A model generated the notes under the pieces. The model saw only the letters and a program-made list of their open reading frames with translations, had not been told where the DNA came from and did no database searches. The position numbers were made by a program, and so were the translations under genes. From Bradyrhizobium lupini (GTDB lineage Bacteria > Pseudomonadota > Alphaproteobacteria > Rhizobiales > Xanthobacteraceae): a stretch of 64,000 nt of DNA. The number at the start of each line of letters is the position of its first letter. The stretch's first letter is position 1. Location: NCBI RefSeq assembly GCF_040939785.1, contig NZ_CP162553.1:7707001-7771000 (forward strand), written 5' to 3'. Shown in pieces: positions 46,080 through 56,385 of this stretch.

Positions 46080-46244
46080 TCACATCAGGCCGGCGCCGAG
46101 ATCGATGCCGCGCGCCATTAGGCCGAACGAGGCGACCAGGCCCGTGCAGCAAAACAGCAAGATGGTCTTGAACGAAGAAAACGAAGAATCAGCCAAACGC
46201 GTTTCGCTGGTGGCCGGCATCGCGGCGATCGAAATCATGCTCAT
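46080..46244 (-). CDS. Small membrane protein, 54 residues
   Basis: A short ORF with GGGGGG about seven bases before its ATG. The sequence is Ser/Thr-rich at first (MPATSETRLADSSFSSF) and then hydrophobic (KTILLFCCTGLVASFGLMA). It ends at the shared terminator. The clear start signal, length and terminator support a real gene rather than the opposite-strand ORF. Function unknown. Confidence 0.65.
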   Translation of the reverse strand: MSMISIAAMPATSETRLADSSFSSFKTILLFCCTGLVASFGLMARGIDLGAGLM

Positions 46245-46386
46245 GTTCATTCCCCCCTTTGTTGCCCCTGAATTGGATCAGGTGGGGAACTCCTAGAGCA
46301 AAAAGTTTGACGCGAGCTTTCGAGGGATCGTTAACGAAATCGCAATCGATACCGCATTTTCGGGCACTGAAGTGCGATCACGCGTT

Positions 46387-46590
46387 TCAGTGGCGCCCGT
46401 TCTTCAGCACCGTGGCGATGGTGTGGGCCGTCATGGCGGCGCGGTCCGAAGCGCGCTGGGCTGCGAGGCGGTCACGCGCCTTTTCCTCGATCAAGAGCTC
46501 GATCAGGGCCAGCCGCTTGCCCTCGTCGTCCGCCTCGAGCAGCAGGCGGTGATAGCGGTGATAGTCGAAACCCAGATCCTGCTTACGCAT
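46387..46590 (-). CDS. Small conserved hypothetical protein, 67 residues
   Basis: A soluble, helical, charged protein (DYHRYHRLLLEADDEGKRLALIELLIEEKARDRL). GGGGGCG is just upstream of the ATG at 46590. It might be DNA- or protein-binding, but no family is recognised. Confidence 0.65.
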   Translation of the reverse strand: MRKQDLGFDYHRYHRLLLEADDEGKRLALIELLIEEKARDRLAAQRASDRAAMTAHTIATVLKNGRH

Positions 46591-46733
46591 GTTACGCCCC
46601 CGCAACTACGCCACACACAAGCTAGGATTGTTTCTCATCCGGGACGTGCGCGCAAGCACGATCCCGCGTCGCGCGCGCGTGCCGCGCAATCAGCTGTGCA
46701 TGACTGGAACGCGCGGACGGAGGCGCGCGCCGT

Positions 46734-47705
46734 TTAAGGCTGGTTGTGCTCCGCGAACATCGTCAGGCCGAGGAAACTCGCATCAGGTTTCGTGACCAGT
46801 CTGGTCGGGATGTCGCGCAGATAGTCCTGGAAGCGTCCCTTGGCTTCGAAGCGCGCCCGGAATGCGGAGGCTGCAAGGAAGTCGGGAAAGCGCGGCACGA
46901 TTCCGCCGGCGATATAAACGCCGCCGCGTGCGCCGAAGGTCACCGCGAGATTGCCCGCGACCGAGCCGAGGATGGCGCAAAACATCTCCAGCGTCTTGCG
47001 GCTGAGCTCGCAACTGCCTTCCAGGGCGGCCTTCGTGATGGCAGCAGCATCGCGATGCGGCACCTGAGCGCCTTCCACCTCGGCCAGCGCCTCGTACAGG
47101 CTTTGCAGGCCGGAACCGGACAACGCGCCGCGCTCGATGGAGACATGGCCGAGGCGTCGGCGCAAGCACGCGATCACGCGTTCCTCGCGCTCGTCCTCCG
47201 CCGGCAGGGTCGCGTGGCCCGCCTCGGTGACGACGGCCAGCCGTGAGCCGTGGCGCTCGACCAGGCAGGACACGCCAAAGCCGGTTCCGGGTCCGACCAC
47301 CAGCAACGGCTCTCCGGGAAGGCCATCCTGTCCGCCGAGCGGGATCAGGTCGGCGGGCTGCAGGGCGGGCAGGGACCAGGCCACCACCTCGAAATCGTTA
47401 AGAACATGGACGCTGTCGAAGCCGAGGGCCGGCTGAAGCTCGTTGCCGTCGATGACCCATGGGCTGTTGGTCATGACGCAGCGGTTGTTGGTCACCGGTC
47501 CTGCGACGGCCAGCACGGCCCTTGGGGGCGGTTGGCCGTGGCAGCGACGCGCGAGAACATCGGCAATGGCTTCCCGGACGGTCGGGAAGTCTGCCACTTT
47601 GACGTAGTCGATCGGTCCGGTCTGATCGCCCTGACTGAGCGCGAAGCGCGCATTGGTGCCGCCGATATCGGCGAGAAGAATCTGTCCTGTCTTGCCGATG
47701 GTCAT
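46734..47705 (-). CDS. glk: Glucokinase
   Basis: A 323-residue ROK-unrelated bacterial glucokinase. The phosphate-1 motif is LLADIGGTNARFALSQ near residue 11, NDFEVVAWSLPAL contains the catalytic Asp, VGPGTGFGVSCLV binds ATP, and the sugar-binding EAGHATLPAEDEREE follows. It phosphorylates glucose with ATP for the Entner-Doudoroff and pentose pathways. Length is normal and no defects are seen. Confidence 0.93.
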   Translation of the reverse strand: MTIGKTGQILLADIGGTNARFALSQGDQTGPIDYVKVADFPTVREAIADVLARRCHGQPPPRAVLAVAGPVTNNRCVMTNSPWVIDGNELQPALGFDSVHVLNDFEVVAWSLPALQPADLIPLGGQDGLPGEPLLVVGPGTGFGVSCLVERHGSRLAVVTEAGHATLPAEDEREERVIACLRRRLGHVSIERGALSGSGLQSLYEALAEVEGAQVPHRDAAAITKAALEGSCELSRKTLEMFCAILGSVAGNLAVTFGARGGVYIAGGIVPRFPDFLAASAFRARFEAKGRFQDYLRDIPTRLVTKPDASFLGLTMFAEHNQP

Positions 47706-47971
47706 GTGCGTATGGCTGCCGCAGCCTTTCCGGCTGCGGGAACCGCTTCCTCCGCTCTATCCGATCGCAAGACGCGAACGGCTGTCAGAATCCGTCCCCG
47801 GGTGGATCTAGTCAACACGCATCAGCCCAAACCGTTGCATCCCGGGACCGACGGGGCGCATTCGCGCAGATCGCCGCACCTTCTCGTTGGTTGCGAAGCA
47901 GCCCGGGAAGATCGACACTGCAGACGTGCCTTCGGCGCCGCTCGCGCGGATGGCCTGGAATGGACCTTGCG

Positions 47972-48598
47972 ATGAAGATTTCCGACCGCGACGTGCTGCT
48001 GGTCATCGACGTGCAGAACGATTTTTGCACGGGCGGGGCGCTCGCCGTGCCCGGCGGCGAGAAGGTCGTCCCCGCCATCAATCGGATCGCCCAAAAATTC
48101 GCCAATGTGGTGCTGACCCAGGACTGGCATCCCCGCGATCATGTCTCCTTTGCGCCGAACCATGCGGGCAAACAGCCGTTCCAGACCATCGTGCTCGACT
48201 ACGGCGTCCAGGTGCTGTGGCCGAGCCATTGCGTGCAGGGCACCGCAGGCGCCGAATTTCATCGCGATCTCGACGTCACCCGCGCAAATCTGGTGGTGCG
48301 GAAGGGATTTCGGCGCGGCATCGATTCCTATTCGGCGCTGTTCGAGAACGACAGGACAACGCCGACCGGCCTGCTCGGATATTTGCGCGAACGCGAGTTG
48401 AACACCGTCTTCGTCGCCGGCCTCGCGTTCGACTTCTGCGTTCGCTTCTCGGCGGACGATGCCCGCAAGGCCGGGTTCGAGGTCGCCGTCATCGAGGACG
48501 CCTGCCGCGGCATCGATCTCGACGGCTCGGTGGCCGCGACCCATCAGAGTTTTCGCGAGCGCGGTATTTCGCTCGTCAGCTTCGAGGCCTTCCTGTGA
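47972..48598 (+). CDS. pncA: Nicotinamidase
   Basis: A 208-residue cysteine hydrolase that turns nicotinamide into nicotinic acid for NAD salvage. The catalytic Asp is in VIDVQNDFCTGGAL, the metal ligands in TQDWHPRDHVSFA, the SHCVQGTAGAEFH block follows and the nucleophile is Cys in GLAFDFCVRFSADDA. The start could also be the ATG at 47960. It lies 16 bases before a hydrolase gene that leads to nadE. Confidence 0.93.
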   Translation: MKISDRDVLLVIDVQNDFCTGGALAVPGGEKVVPAINRIAQKFANVVLTQDWHPRDHVSFAPNHAGKQPFQTIVLDYGVQVLWPSHCVQGTAGAEFHRDLDVTRANLVVRKGFRRGIDSYSALFENDRTTPTGLLGYLRERELNTVFVAGLAFDFCVRFSADDARKAGFEVAVIEDACRGIDLDGSVAATHQSFRERGISLVSFEAFL

Positions 48599-48614
48599 GG
48601 ACCGTGGGATAGCC

Positions 48615-49729
48615 ATGGCGGAGAAGACCGGCAAACAGCTGCGCGCACCGGAGCCGGTCCCGGATGACCCGCTGCTGTGGCCGTTCGCTGCGGCGCGGAT
48701 TGCCATGGACGCCTGCTTTGGATGGCTCGAGCGCGGCCCGTCGGAGCTGGCCGACAGCAGCCTGCCTTGGACCACGCCCAACTCCGTCGCGCTGGAGCTT
48801 GCGACCATGCGCCTGCGTAATTGCGCGCGGACGGGGCCGGCCAGCCGGCACTGGTCTGCGCGCCCTATGCGCTGCACCGGGCCCTGATCGCCGACTTCGC
48901 GCCCGGCCACAGCGTTGTGCAGTCCCTGCAAAATGGCGGCATCGACCGGGTCTATCTCACCGACTGGCGCTCGGCCGCACCCGACATGCGCTATCTCTCG
49001 ATCGACAGCTATCTCGGTGATCTCAACGTCGCCATCGACGAAATCGGCGCGCCGGTCGATCTCGTCGGCCTGTGCCAGGGTGGCTGGCTCTCGCTGCTCT
49101 ATGCGGCGCGCTTTCCCGCCAAGGTGCGGCGGCTGGTACTGGCTGGCGCGCCCGTCGACCTCTCCATTGACTCCAGGTTGTCGCAGCTCGCCCGCAACGC
49201 GCCGGAGATGGTCTACGACCAGCTCGTCGCCCGCGGCGGCGGCAATGTCAGCGGCGAAGAGATGCTGCGGCTCTGGTCGAAGGCACCGAGCCGCGACGAC
49301 ATCGCGACGGCGCTGCAGAGCGACCTCTCCGGCGAGGACGGTGCGGCGCTGCTGGCACGCTTCGAGCGCTGGAATGCCGAGCCCCTCAATCTGCCCGGCA
49401 CCTATTATCTCGAGATCGTCAACTGGATTTTCCGGGAGAACCGGATCGCGCGCGGCCAGTTCACGGCACTCGGCCGCGGGATTGATCTGAAGGACGTCAA
49501 GGCGCCGGTCTTCCTTTTGGCCGGACTCGATGACGACGTCGTGCCGGCTGCGCAGGCGCTCGCCACCGCCGGCTTGCTCGGCACACCGCCGGCGTTCATT
49601 GCGGCGGCCTCCCAGCCCAGCAACCATCTTGGCCTGTTCATGGGCGCGCGGACCCACGCCCATGCCTGGCCCCGGATCGCCGAGTGGCTGCGCGACGATC
49701 TGCCCGGCATGCTGGCGCGCAGAGCCTGA
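48615..49729 (+). pseudogene. PhaC-like alpha/beta hydrolase, frameshifted
   Basis: Corrected length 371 residues. The first frame ends near 48885, but one base lost about 48819-48820 would join it: ATMRLRN-LRADGAGQPALVCAPYALH. The core has the synthase/lipase-type box GLCQGGWLSLLYAARFP, as in PHA synthases and depolymerases where the Ser is replaced by Cys. Asp in GLDDDVVPAA and His in SNHLGLF complete a plausible triad. It sits between pncA and nadE; a polyhydroxyalkanoate role is possible. Confidence 0.8.
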
Positions 49730-49871
49730 GACTGCCTCAAGGGGCCGGGCAGCGAAGCTGCAAATCCGTTATGCATGCCGTTGAATGGCCTGCACGGGGC
49801 CATGTCGATGGGTTAAATGGAGTCCAGAGCCGGCGGAGGCCGGTCGCGACGAGACAAAGGGACTGTGCTCG

Positions 49872-51905
49872 ATGAGTTTCCACTCGATCTATGCCCACGG
49901 ATTTGCGCGCGTGGCGGCCTGCGTCACCACCTCTCATGTGGCTGATCCCACGGCCAACGCAGCTGCGGTTCTGGCGGCGGCGAAGGACTGCCACGCGCAG
50001 TCGGTGGCGGTTGCCGTGTTCCCCGAGCTCTGCCTGTCCGGCTATGCAATCGAAGATCTCGTGAAGCAGGATCCGCTGCTCGATGCGGTCGAGCGCGGGC
50101 TTGTGGCCATCGTCGAGGCATCCTCGTCCCTGATGACCGTCCTGATCGTTGGCGCGCCGCTGCGCTTTGGCAATCGGATCTACAATTGCGCGGTCGTCAT
50201 CCATCGCGGCAAGATCCTCGGCGTGGTGCCCAAGAGCTACCTGCCGACCTATCGCGAATTCTACGAGGGGCGGCATTTCGCCTCCGGCGCCGGCATCGTC
50301 GGAGAGATGGTCGCCTTTGGCGGGCTGCATGCCCCGTTCGGCGTCGACCTCCTGTTCGCAGCCGAGGACGTTCCGGGCCTGACCATCGGCGTCGAGATCT
50401 GCGAGGACATGTGGATCCCGGTAACGCCGGCCTCCGAGCTCGCGCTTGCGGGCGCGAGCGTGCTGATCAATCTCTCGGGCAGCCCGATCACGATCGGCCG
50501 CGCCCGCTCGCGCGCGCTCTTGTGCCAATCGACGTCGGCCCGCTGCCTCGCGGCTTACGTCTATTCCGCGGCCGGGGCAGGAGAATCGACCACGGATTTG
50601 GCCTGGGACGGCCAGACCTCGATCTACGAGAACGGCGTGCTGCTGGCCGAGGGCGAGCGGTTCCGCCAGAGCGGCCAGATCACGCTGGCCGACGTCGATC
50701 TCGACCTGCTCAGGCAGGAACGCGCGCTGATGGGTACGTTCGACGACAATCGCCGGCAGCGCGAAGCCTTCTTCCGAAAAGTCGGCTTCGCCCTGAAGGC
50801 GCCGGCCGCCGATATCGGCTTCCTGCGCAAGGTCGAGCGCTTTCCGTTCGTGCCGAGCGACGAGAGCCTGCTCGAGCAGGACTGCTATGAGGCCTACAAC
50901 ATTCAGGTCGCGGGCCTCGTCCAGCGCATGCATGCGACCGGTACCAAGCGCGTCGTTATCGGCGTCTCGGGCGGACTCGATTCCACCCATGCTTTGATCG
51001 TCGCCGCCAAGGCCGTCGATTTGCTCGGCCTGCCGCGCGAAAACATTCTCGCCTACACCATGCCGGGCTTTGCCACCGGCAGCGACAGCAAGACCAATGC
51101 GCTGGCGCTGATGAAGGCGTTGCAGACGAGTTGGCAGGAGCTCGACATTCGCACCACGGCGACGCAGATGTTGAAGGACATCGGCCATCCCTTCGGCAAG
51201 GGCGAGAAGGTCTACGACGTCACATTCGAGAATGTGCAGGCGGGTCTGCGCACGGACTATCTGTTCCGGCTCGCCAACCATCATGGTGGCCTCGTGATCG
51301 GCACCGGCGATCTTTCCGAGCTCGCACTGGGCTGGTGCACCTACGGCGTCGGCGATCAGATGGCGCACTATAACGTCAATGCCGGAGTGCCGAAGACGCT
51401 GATCCAGCATCTGATCCGCTGGGTGATTGCTTCCAAGCAGTTCAGCGACGACGTCAACCAAACGCTTGGATCGATCCTGTCGGCCGAAATCTCGCCGGAG
51501 CTGGTTCCGGCTGAGCCGGGCGAGAAGCCGCAGAGCACGGAAGCTTCGGTCGGCCCCTACGAGCTCCAGGATTTCAACCTGTTCTACACGCTGCGGTTCG
51601 GCATGCGGCCGTCCAAGATCGCCTTTATGGCGCTGCAGGCCTGGAAAGACGTTGCCCAGGGCGAGTGGCCGCCGGCATTTCCGACCGACAAGCGCAAGGC
51701 CTACGATCTCAAGGAAATACGCCGCTGGCTGGAGGTGTTCTTGCGCCGCTTCTTCGCTTTCAGCCAGTTCAAGCGCTCGGCGATGCCGAACGGACCCAAG
51801 GTTTCGGCCGGCGGCTCGTTGTCGCCGCGCGGCGACTGGCGTGCGCCGTCGGATTCGAGCGCTGCGGCGTGGCTTGAAGATCTCGAGCGGAATGTGCCGG
51901 TTTGA
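49872..51905 (+). CDS. nadE: Glutamine-dependent NAD+ synthase
   Basis: A 677-residue two-domain enzyme. The nitrilase-like glutaminase (about 1-300) shows Glu in VFPELCLSGY, Lys in VPKSYLPTYREFYE and nucleophile Cys in GVEICEDMWIP. The synthetase has the P-loop GVSGGLDSTHAL near residue 363 and GTGDLSELALGWCTYGVGDQ later. It amidates nicotinate adenine dinucleotide. The start at 49872 fits the family; length is typical of long NadE. Confidence 0.95.
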   Translation: MSFHSIYAHGFARVAACVTTSHVADPTANAAAVLAAAKDCHAQSVAVAVFPELCLSGYAIEDLVKQDPLLDAVERGLVAIVEASSSLMTVLIVGAPLRFGNRIYNCAVVIHRGKILGVVPKSYLPTYREFYEGRHFASGAGIVGEMVAFGGLHAPFGVDLLFAAEDVPGLTIGVEICEDMWIPVTPASELALAGASVLINLSGSPITIGRARSRALLCQSTSARCLAAYVYSAAGAGESTTDLAWDGQTSIYENGVLLAEGERFRQSGQITLADVDLDLLRQERALMGTFDDNRRQREAFFRKVGFALKAPAADIGFLRKVERFPFVPSDESLLEQDCYEAYNIQVAGLVQRMHATGTKRVVIGVSGGLDSTHALIVAAKAVDLLGLPRENILAYTMPGFATGSDSKTNALALMKALQTSWQELDIRTTATQMLKDIGHPFGKGEKVYDVTFENVQAGLRTDYLFRLANHHGGLVIGTGDLSELALGWCTYGVGDQMAHYNVNAGVPKTLIQHLIRWVIASKQFSDDVNQTLGSILSAEISPELVPAEPGEKPQSTEASVGPYELQDFNLFYTLRFGMRPSKIAFMALQAWKDVAQGEWPPAFPTDKRKAYDLKEIRRWLEVFLRRFFAFSQFKRSAMPNGPKVSAGGSLSPRGDWRAPSDSSAAAWLEDLERNVPV

Positions 51906-51919
51906 ACGGGAGATGAGCG

Positions 51920-52306
51920 ATGTCGGCCGGCGATGGGCCCGAGCAGGGCGGCAACCCACAGAAGGTCCTCAACGGCCTCTACATCTTTGAGATCGAGATG
52001 CGCGACGGCAAGCGCGGCCAGGCCAAAGGCGTCGTCGTGCTCTGCGATGGCCGCATCATGGGCGGCGACAGCTATTTCTACTACACCGGCAGCTACACCT
52101 TCCGGAACGGGAAATGGCGCGGCGACATGACCGTCAATCAGCACACCGAGGCCGTCGGCAAGCCGCTCGCGTTCGGCGGCAGGGAAGTGACCTGCGGCTT
52201 TTCCGGCGACTATTCCGCCGACGGCGCCGAAGTCGAAGGCATGGCGCTGGTTGGCAAGACCAGCGTGACATTCACGGCGCGGCTCACGCTGAAGGACCCG
52301 ATGTGA
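51920..52306 (+). CDS. GrlR-like regulatory protein
   Basis: A 128-residue beta-rich protein. LNGLYIFEIEMRDGKRGQ, GRIMGGDSYFYYTGSYT and GKWRGDMTVNQHTEAVG match the GrlR/DUF-type barrel seen first as a negative regulator of enteropathogenic type III secretion. Here it lies 14 bases after nadE and no secretion genes are near. Its job in this organism is unknown. Confidence 0.75.
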   Translation: MSAGDGPEQGGNPQKVLNGLYIFEIEMRDGKRGQAKGVVVLCDGRIMGGDSYFYYTGSYTFRNGKWRGDMTVNQHTEAVGKPLAFGGREVTCGFSGDYSADGAEVEGMALVGKTSVTFTARLTLKDPM

Positions 52307-52398
52307 GACCCGCGTGATCAGCCCTCGTTCCTGATCAGGAACCTTCGCACCCACAGAACGTTCGCGTCTGTCGTTGCGAATTTTCCAGGAGAGGGACC

Positions 52399-53651
52399 AT
52401 GCGCAAGCACTTGATGTTATCGACCGCGGCTATCGGACTGATGCTTGCTTCCGGCTTCGCCTACGCCCAGGCGCCCGGTGAGCGAAGGGACGAGCCGAGA
52501 CGGACCGAGGAGCCGGCGAAAGGTGCCGGGCCGCAACGCGGCGGCGCCCAAGAACGGGTTCAAGAGCGCGCGCAGGGCGCCCAGGAGCGATTGCAGGGTG
52601 CGGGCCGCGAGGAGAAGGGCGGCGCTGCCAAGCAGGACGCGAGTGACGACAAGCGCCAGCCGGCCAGTTCTGCCGAGCGCAGCCAGCCGAAGTCGAAGGA
52701 TCAGGCCCAGGAATCTCGTGAGCCTTCGCGCGATCGCAACCGTGAGGCGGAGAGCCCGAAACCGGGACGCGACGGCAAGAACAGCGCCGAGACGAAGCAG
52801 GACAAGTCCGCGCCGCAGAAATCAACGGCCGAGTCCGAGAAGTCCAAGTCCGGCACGTCTGGCCAGCAGAACGAGCGCACGGGAGCTGCGGCCAACCAGA
52901 ACGAGCGCAACCAGACCCAGCCGCCGCGCAACGCGGCCGAGCAGCAGCAGCCGGCGCAACAGAACAACCGACCGGCCACAGCGACCGACACGAACCGGAC
53001 GGCCCCGACCAACAATGCGCAGACCGCGCCTGCCACTTCAGGCACGCAGACCAATCAAGCCAATCAGACGCCCCAGACCAACACGCAGGCCAATCAGCAG
53101 ACCCAGGTGACGTCCGAGAAGCAGGTGCGGATCTCCGAAACGGTGAGCCGCGCACGCCTGGCGGAGCCGGAGCGTAATCTGAACATCTCGATCCGGGTCG
53201 GTGAAACCATTCCCTCGCGCGTGCGCCTCCACAGGCTTCCGCCCGAGATCGTCGCGATCGAGCCCGAGTATCGGGACTACGAATATTTTTCGACGGGCGA
53301 CGACGTCGTCATTGTGGAGCCGCGGACGCATCGCATCGTCAGCCAGGTGCCCCGCGATCCCTCACGAGCCCGCGCCCAGATGAGCGGCGGCACCTCATCG
53401 AGCATGGCGGCCGCCGGGGGCAGCAATGTGAACTGCCAGATCATGCGGCGTGACGCCTCGGGTAATGTGGCCCAGGCAGAACCCTCGACCGTGGGCTCGA
53501 CCGCGCGAACGGACTCCTGAGCGTGACTGTCCAGATGCCCGGCGGCGGCTCATCCGCGCCGATCGCCCTCGGCGCTCCCGCGGGCAACATCGTGGTCGCG
53601 ACGCAAGGGCAGGGCGACTGCACGGTGACGATCGAGCCGCAGACACGCTAG
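52399..53651 (+). pseudogene. DUF1236 secreted protein with long disordered Gln/Asn-rich linker, frameshifted near the end
   Basis: Corrected length about 417 residues. A signal peptide (AIGLMLASGFAYA) is followed by about 220 residues of Arg/Glu/Gln/Asn-rich low complexity. The DUF1236 domain begins near residue 240 (KQVRISETVSRARL, VGETIPSRVRLHRLPPEIVAIEPEYRDYEYF). A stop at 53520 is due to one missing C at 53516-53517; adding it continues DSLSVTVQMPGGGSSAPIALG to 53651. Confidence 0.8.
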
Positions 53652-54103
53652 CGCCGTGTCGGCATAACGACGCCAAAACGACTTCGCGCCGCACGGCTGA
53701 TCAAACCGGCGGCGCGAAATCACGTTCAAACTAGAAAGTCCCGAGGTCCGGAGTGCCTAGGAGTCCGGACCTCGTAACCTTGCCCCAGCCTTTGATCCCC
53801 CCGCCCCATGTGGTCCCCCAACCCCGTGGTGCGCGATCAGAGGGTGATGCCCTTGGAAGGCCGCCGATCGATGTACCGCGATGTACGCGACATCGGAATA
53901 GGATTCCATTCCGGATCACTACGGATTTCATCGCGCTTGAATTTTCGCGGCGCATGCGCCTGCACGCGCGGTTGCCTGAAACCAATGCAAGCGCGCGAGC
54001 GCATGTGGCCCTCATCATGCCGGCACCGGCGACCACCATCGTCGTGACCACGCTGCCGGTCTCCGTGATCGCCGACCGGCTCGATCCCGAACTGCAATAA
54101 TTC
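53652..54103. other. intergenic region with palindrome and no convincing gene
   Basis: A perfect inverted repeat (CGAGGTCCGGA with TCCGGACCTCG) occurs at about 53743-53775 and could end the DUF1236 transcript. An open plus-strand stretch from about 53900 to 54100 reads IPFRITTDFIALEFSRRMRL and ends LDPELQ, but has no clear start or family. Confidence 0.5.
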
Positions 54104-54186
54104 CGTCATGGCCGGGCTTGTCCCGGCCATCCACGACCTTTCCGCATCAAGAACGTGGATGCCCGGGACAAGCCCGGGCATGACGG
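54104..54186. repeat. intergenic palindromic repeat, GTCATGCCCGG family, copy 3
   Basis: CGTCATGGCCGGG with CCCGGCCATCCACG, then CGTGGATGCCCGGG with CCCGGGCATGACGG. It has the same two-hairpin structure as the copy at 20067-20153. It lies in the leader region of ilvD. Confidence 0.8.
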
Positions 54187-54347
54187 CGCAGATCCGCCGG
54201 TGCCCACGCGCCGGGAGCAGGGGAGCCCTGTCCGGCCCAAGTTCCCGTTGCGCGCGTTCCCCCCGTGCGCTATCCGGCCGGAAAGGCCTGAGGCGGCTTC
54301 GAAATTTTGCCGCGCCCGGCCAGCCAAACCCGAGGACGGAAACCGCC

Positions 54348-56198
54348 ATGCCAGCCTATCGCTCCCGCACCACCACCCACGGCCGCAACATGGCGGGCGC
54401 CCGCGGCCTCTGGCGCGCGACCGGCATGAAGGACGGCGATTTCGGCAAGCCGATCATCGCGGTGGTCAATTCCTTCACCCAGTTCGTGCCCGGCCACGTC
54501 CATCTCAAGGACCTCGGCCAGCTCGTCGCCCGCGAGATCGAGCAGGCCGGCGGCGTGGCGAAGGAGTTCAACACCATCGCGGTCGACGACGGCATCGCCA
54601 TGGGCCATGACGGCATGCTCTACAGCCTGCCGTCGCGCGAGCTGATCGCCGACAGCGTCGAGTACATGGTCAATGCCCATTGCGCCGACGGCATGGTCTG
54701 CATTTCGAACTGCGACAAGATCACCCCCGGCATGCTGATGGCGGCGCTGCGGCTCAACATCCCCGCCGTGTTCGTCTCGGGCGGACCGATGGAGGCCGGC
54801 AAGGTCACGCTGCAGGGCAAGACCAAGGCGGTCGACCTGATCGATGCCATGGTCGCAGCCGCCGACTCCAAGGTCAGCGACGAGGACGTCAAGGTGATCG
54901 AGCGCTCGGCGTGCCCGACCTGCGGCTCGTGCTCGGGCATGTTCACGGCCAATTCGATGAACTGCCTCACTGAAGCCCTTGGCCTTGCGCTCCCCGGCAA
55001 CGGCACGGTGGTCGCAACCCACGCCGATCGCAAACGCTTGTTCGTCGAGGCCGGCCACACCATCGTCGATATCGTGCGCCGCCACTACGAGCAGGACGAC
55101 GCTAGCGTGCTGCCGCGCAATGTCGCGAACTTCAAGGCGTTCGAGAACGCGATGACGCTCGACATCGCGATGGGCGGTTCGACCAACACGGTGCTGCATC
55201 TGCTCGCCGCCGCCCATGAAGGCGAGGTCAAGTTCACCATGCAGGATATCGACCGGCTGTCGCGCCGCGTGCCTGTCCTTTGCAAGGTCGCGCCGTCGGT
55301 TGCCGACGTGCATGTCGAGGACGTGCATCGTGCCGGCGGCATCATGGGCATCCTGGGCGAGCTCGACCGCGCCGGCCTGATCGACACGTCGGTCTCGACC
55401 GTGCACGCGCCGACCATGAGCGACGCGCTGGAGCGCTGGGACATCAAGCGCTCCAGGAGCGAGTCTGTCCGCACCTTCTTCCGGGCGTCGCCCGGCGGCA
55501 TCCCGACCCAGGTCGCCTTCAGCCAGGAGCGCCGCTACGACGAGCTCGATACCGACCGCGAGAAGGGCGTGGTCCGCAACCTCGAGCACGCCTTCAGCAA
55601 GGACGGCGGCCTCGCCGTGCTCTACGGCAATCTCGCGCAGGACGGCTGCATTGTGAAGACCGCCGGCGTCGACGCCTCGATCCTGAAATTCTCCGGCCCC
55701 GCCCGCGTATTCGAAAGCCAGGACGCCGCCGTGGAAGGCATTCTGGGCGGCAAGGTCGTTGCCGGCGAGGTCGTGGTGATCATCTATGAAGGCCCGCGCG
55801 GCGGTCCCGGCATGCAGGAGATGCTGTATCCGACCAGCTATCTGAAATCGATGGGCCTCGGCAAAGCCTGCGCGCTCGTCACCGACGGACGCTTCTCGGG
55901 CGGCTCGTCGGGCCTGTCGATCGGCCATCTGTCGCCGGAAGCGGCCGAAGGCGGCAACATCGGTCTGGTCAGGACCGGCGATCGCATCGCCATCGACATC
56001 CCGAACCGCAGCATCACGCTGGAGGTCTTCGACGAGGAGCTCGCCAGGCGCCGCGCCGTGGAAGAGGCGAAGGGCGATGCCGCATGGCAGGCGATCGGCC
56101 GCAAGCGCAACGTCTCGACCGCGCTTCAGGCCTACGCCGCGCTCACCACCAGCGCCGCGCGCGGCGCGGTGCGCGAGGTGAAGCGGCGCTCGAAGTAA
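54348..56198 (+). CDS. ilvD: Dihydroxy-acid dehydratase
   Basis: A 616-residue Fe-S enzyme of branched-chain amino-acid synthesis. Cluster cysteines are in [16 protein letters not shown] (about 124) and [12 protein letters not shown] (about 190-197). [33 protein letters not shown] and [20 protein letters not shown] are family signatures. It dehydrates dihydroxyisovalerate and dihydroxymethylvalerate. The start at 54348 matches normal N-termini. A terminator follows. Confidence 0.96.
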   Translation: MPAYRSRTTTHGRNMAGARGLWRATGMKDGDFGKPIIAVVNSFTQFVPGHVHLKDLGQLVAREIEQAGGVAKEFNTIAVDDGIAMGHDGMLYSLPSRELIADSVEYMVNAHCADGMVCISNCDKITPGMLMAALRLNIPAVFVSGGPMEAGKVTLQGKTKAVDLIDAMVAAADSKVSDEDVKVIERSACPTCGSCSGMFTANSMNCLTEALGLALPGNGTVVATHADRKRLFVEAGHTIVDIVRRHYEQDDASVLPRNVANFKAFENAMTLDIAMGGSTNTVLHLLAAAHEGEVKFTMQDIDRLSRRVPVLCKVAPSVADVHVEDVHRAGGIMGILGELDRAGLIDTSVSTVHAPTMSDALERWDIKRSRSESVRTFFRASPGGIPTQVAFSQERRYDELDTDREKGVVRNLEHAFSKDGGLAVLYGNLAQDGCIVKTAGVDASILKFSGPARVFESQDAAVEGILGGKVVAGEVVVIIYEGPRGGPGMQEMLYPTSYLKSMGLGKACALVTDGRFSGGSSGLSIGHLSPEAAEGGNIGLVRTGDRIAIDIPNRSITLEVFDEELARRRAVEEAKGDAAWQAIGRKRNVSTALQAYAALTTSAARGAVREVKRRSK

Positions 56199-56258
56199 GT
56201 GCGTCACGTGCGGGTGTGATCGCAAGCATCACGCATCGCGCATGGTCAACAAGTTCTG

Positions 56259-56283
56259 AACGGCCGGCGCAAGCCGGCCGTTT
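56259..56283 (+). terminator. rho-independent terminator after ilvD
   Basis: AACGGCCGGC and GCCGGCCGTT enclose a GCAA loop with TTTGCAT beyond, 61 bases after the ilvD stop. Confidence 0.75.
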
Positions 56284-56385
56284 GCATTAAGGATGCCCCG
56301 ATGAACTTCGGCAGCTCAGAATTTTGCGGCGTATACTGCCATCGATCTTCGCAAATCCGTTTCGGGCAATTGGGGCACCACAATA

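Noticed and set aside
46105..46296. 63-residue plus-strand ORF
   Set aside because: The opposite strand has a better small gene with a start signal and shared terminator.
49737..51959. 740-residue minus-strand reading frame
   Set aside because: Antisense of nadE; nadE has all catalytic residues.
53731..54051. 106-residue minus-strand ORF
   Set aside because: Low-complexity composition across a palindrome and no start signal.
54270..56225. 651-residue minus-strand reading frame
   Set aside because: Antisense of ilvD, no recognisable domain.
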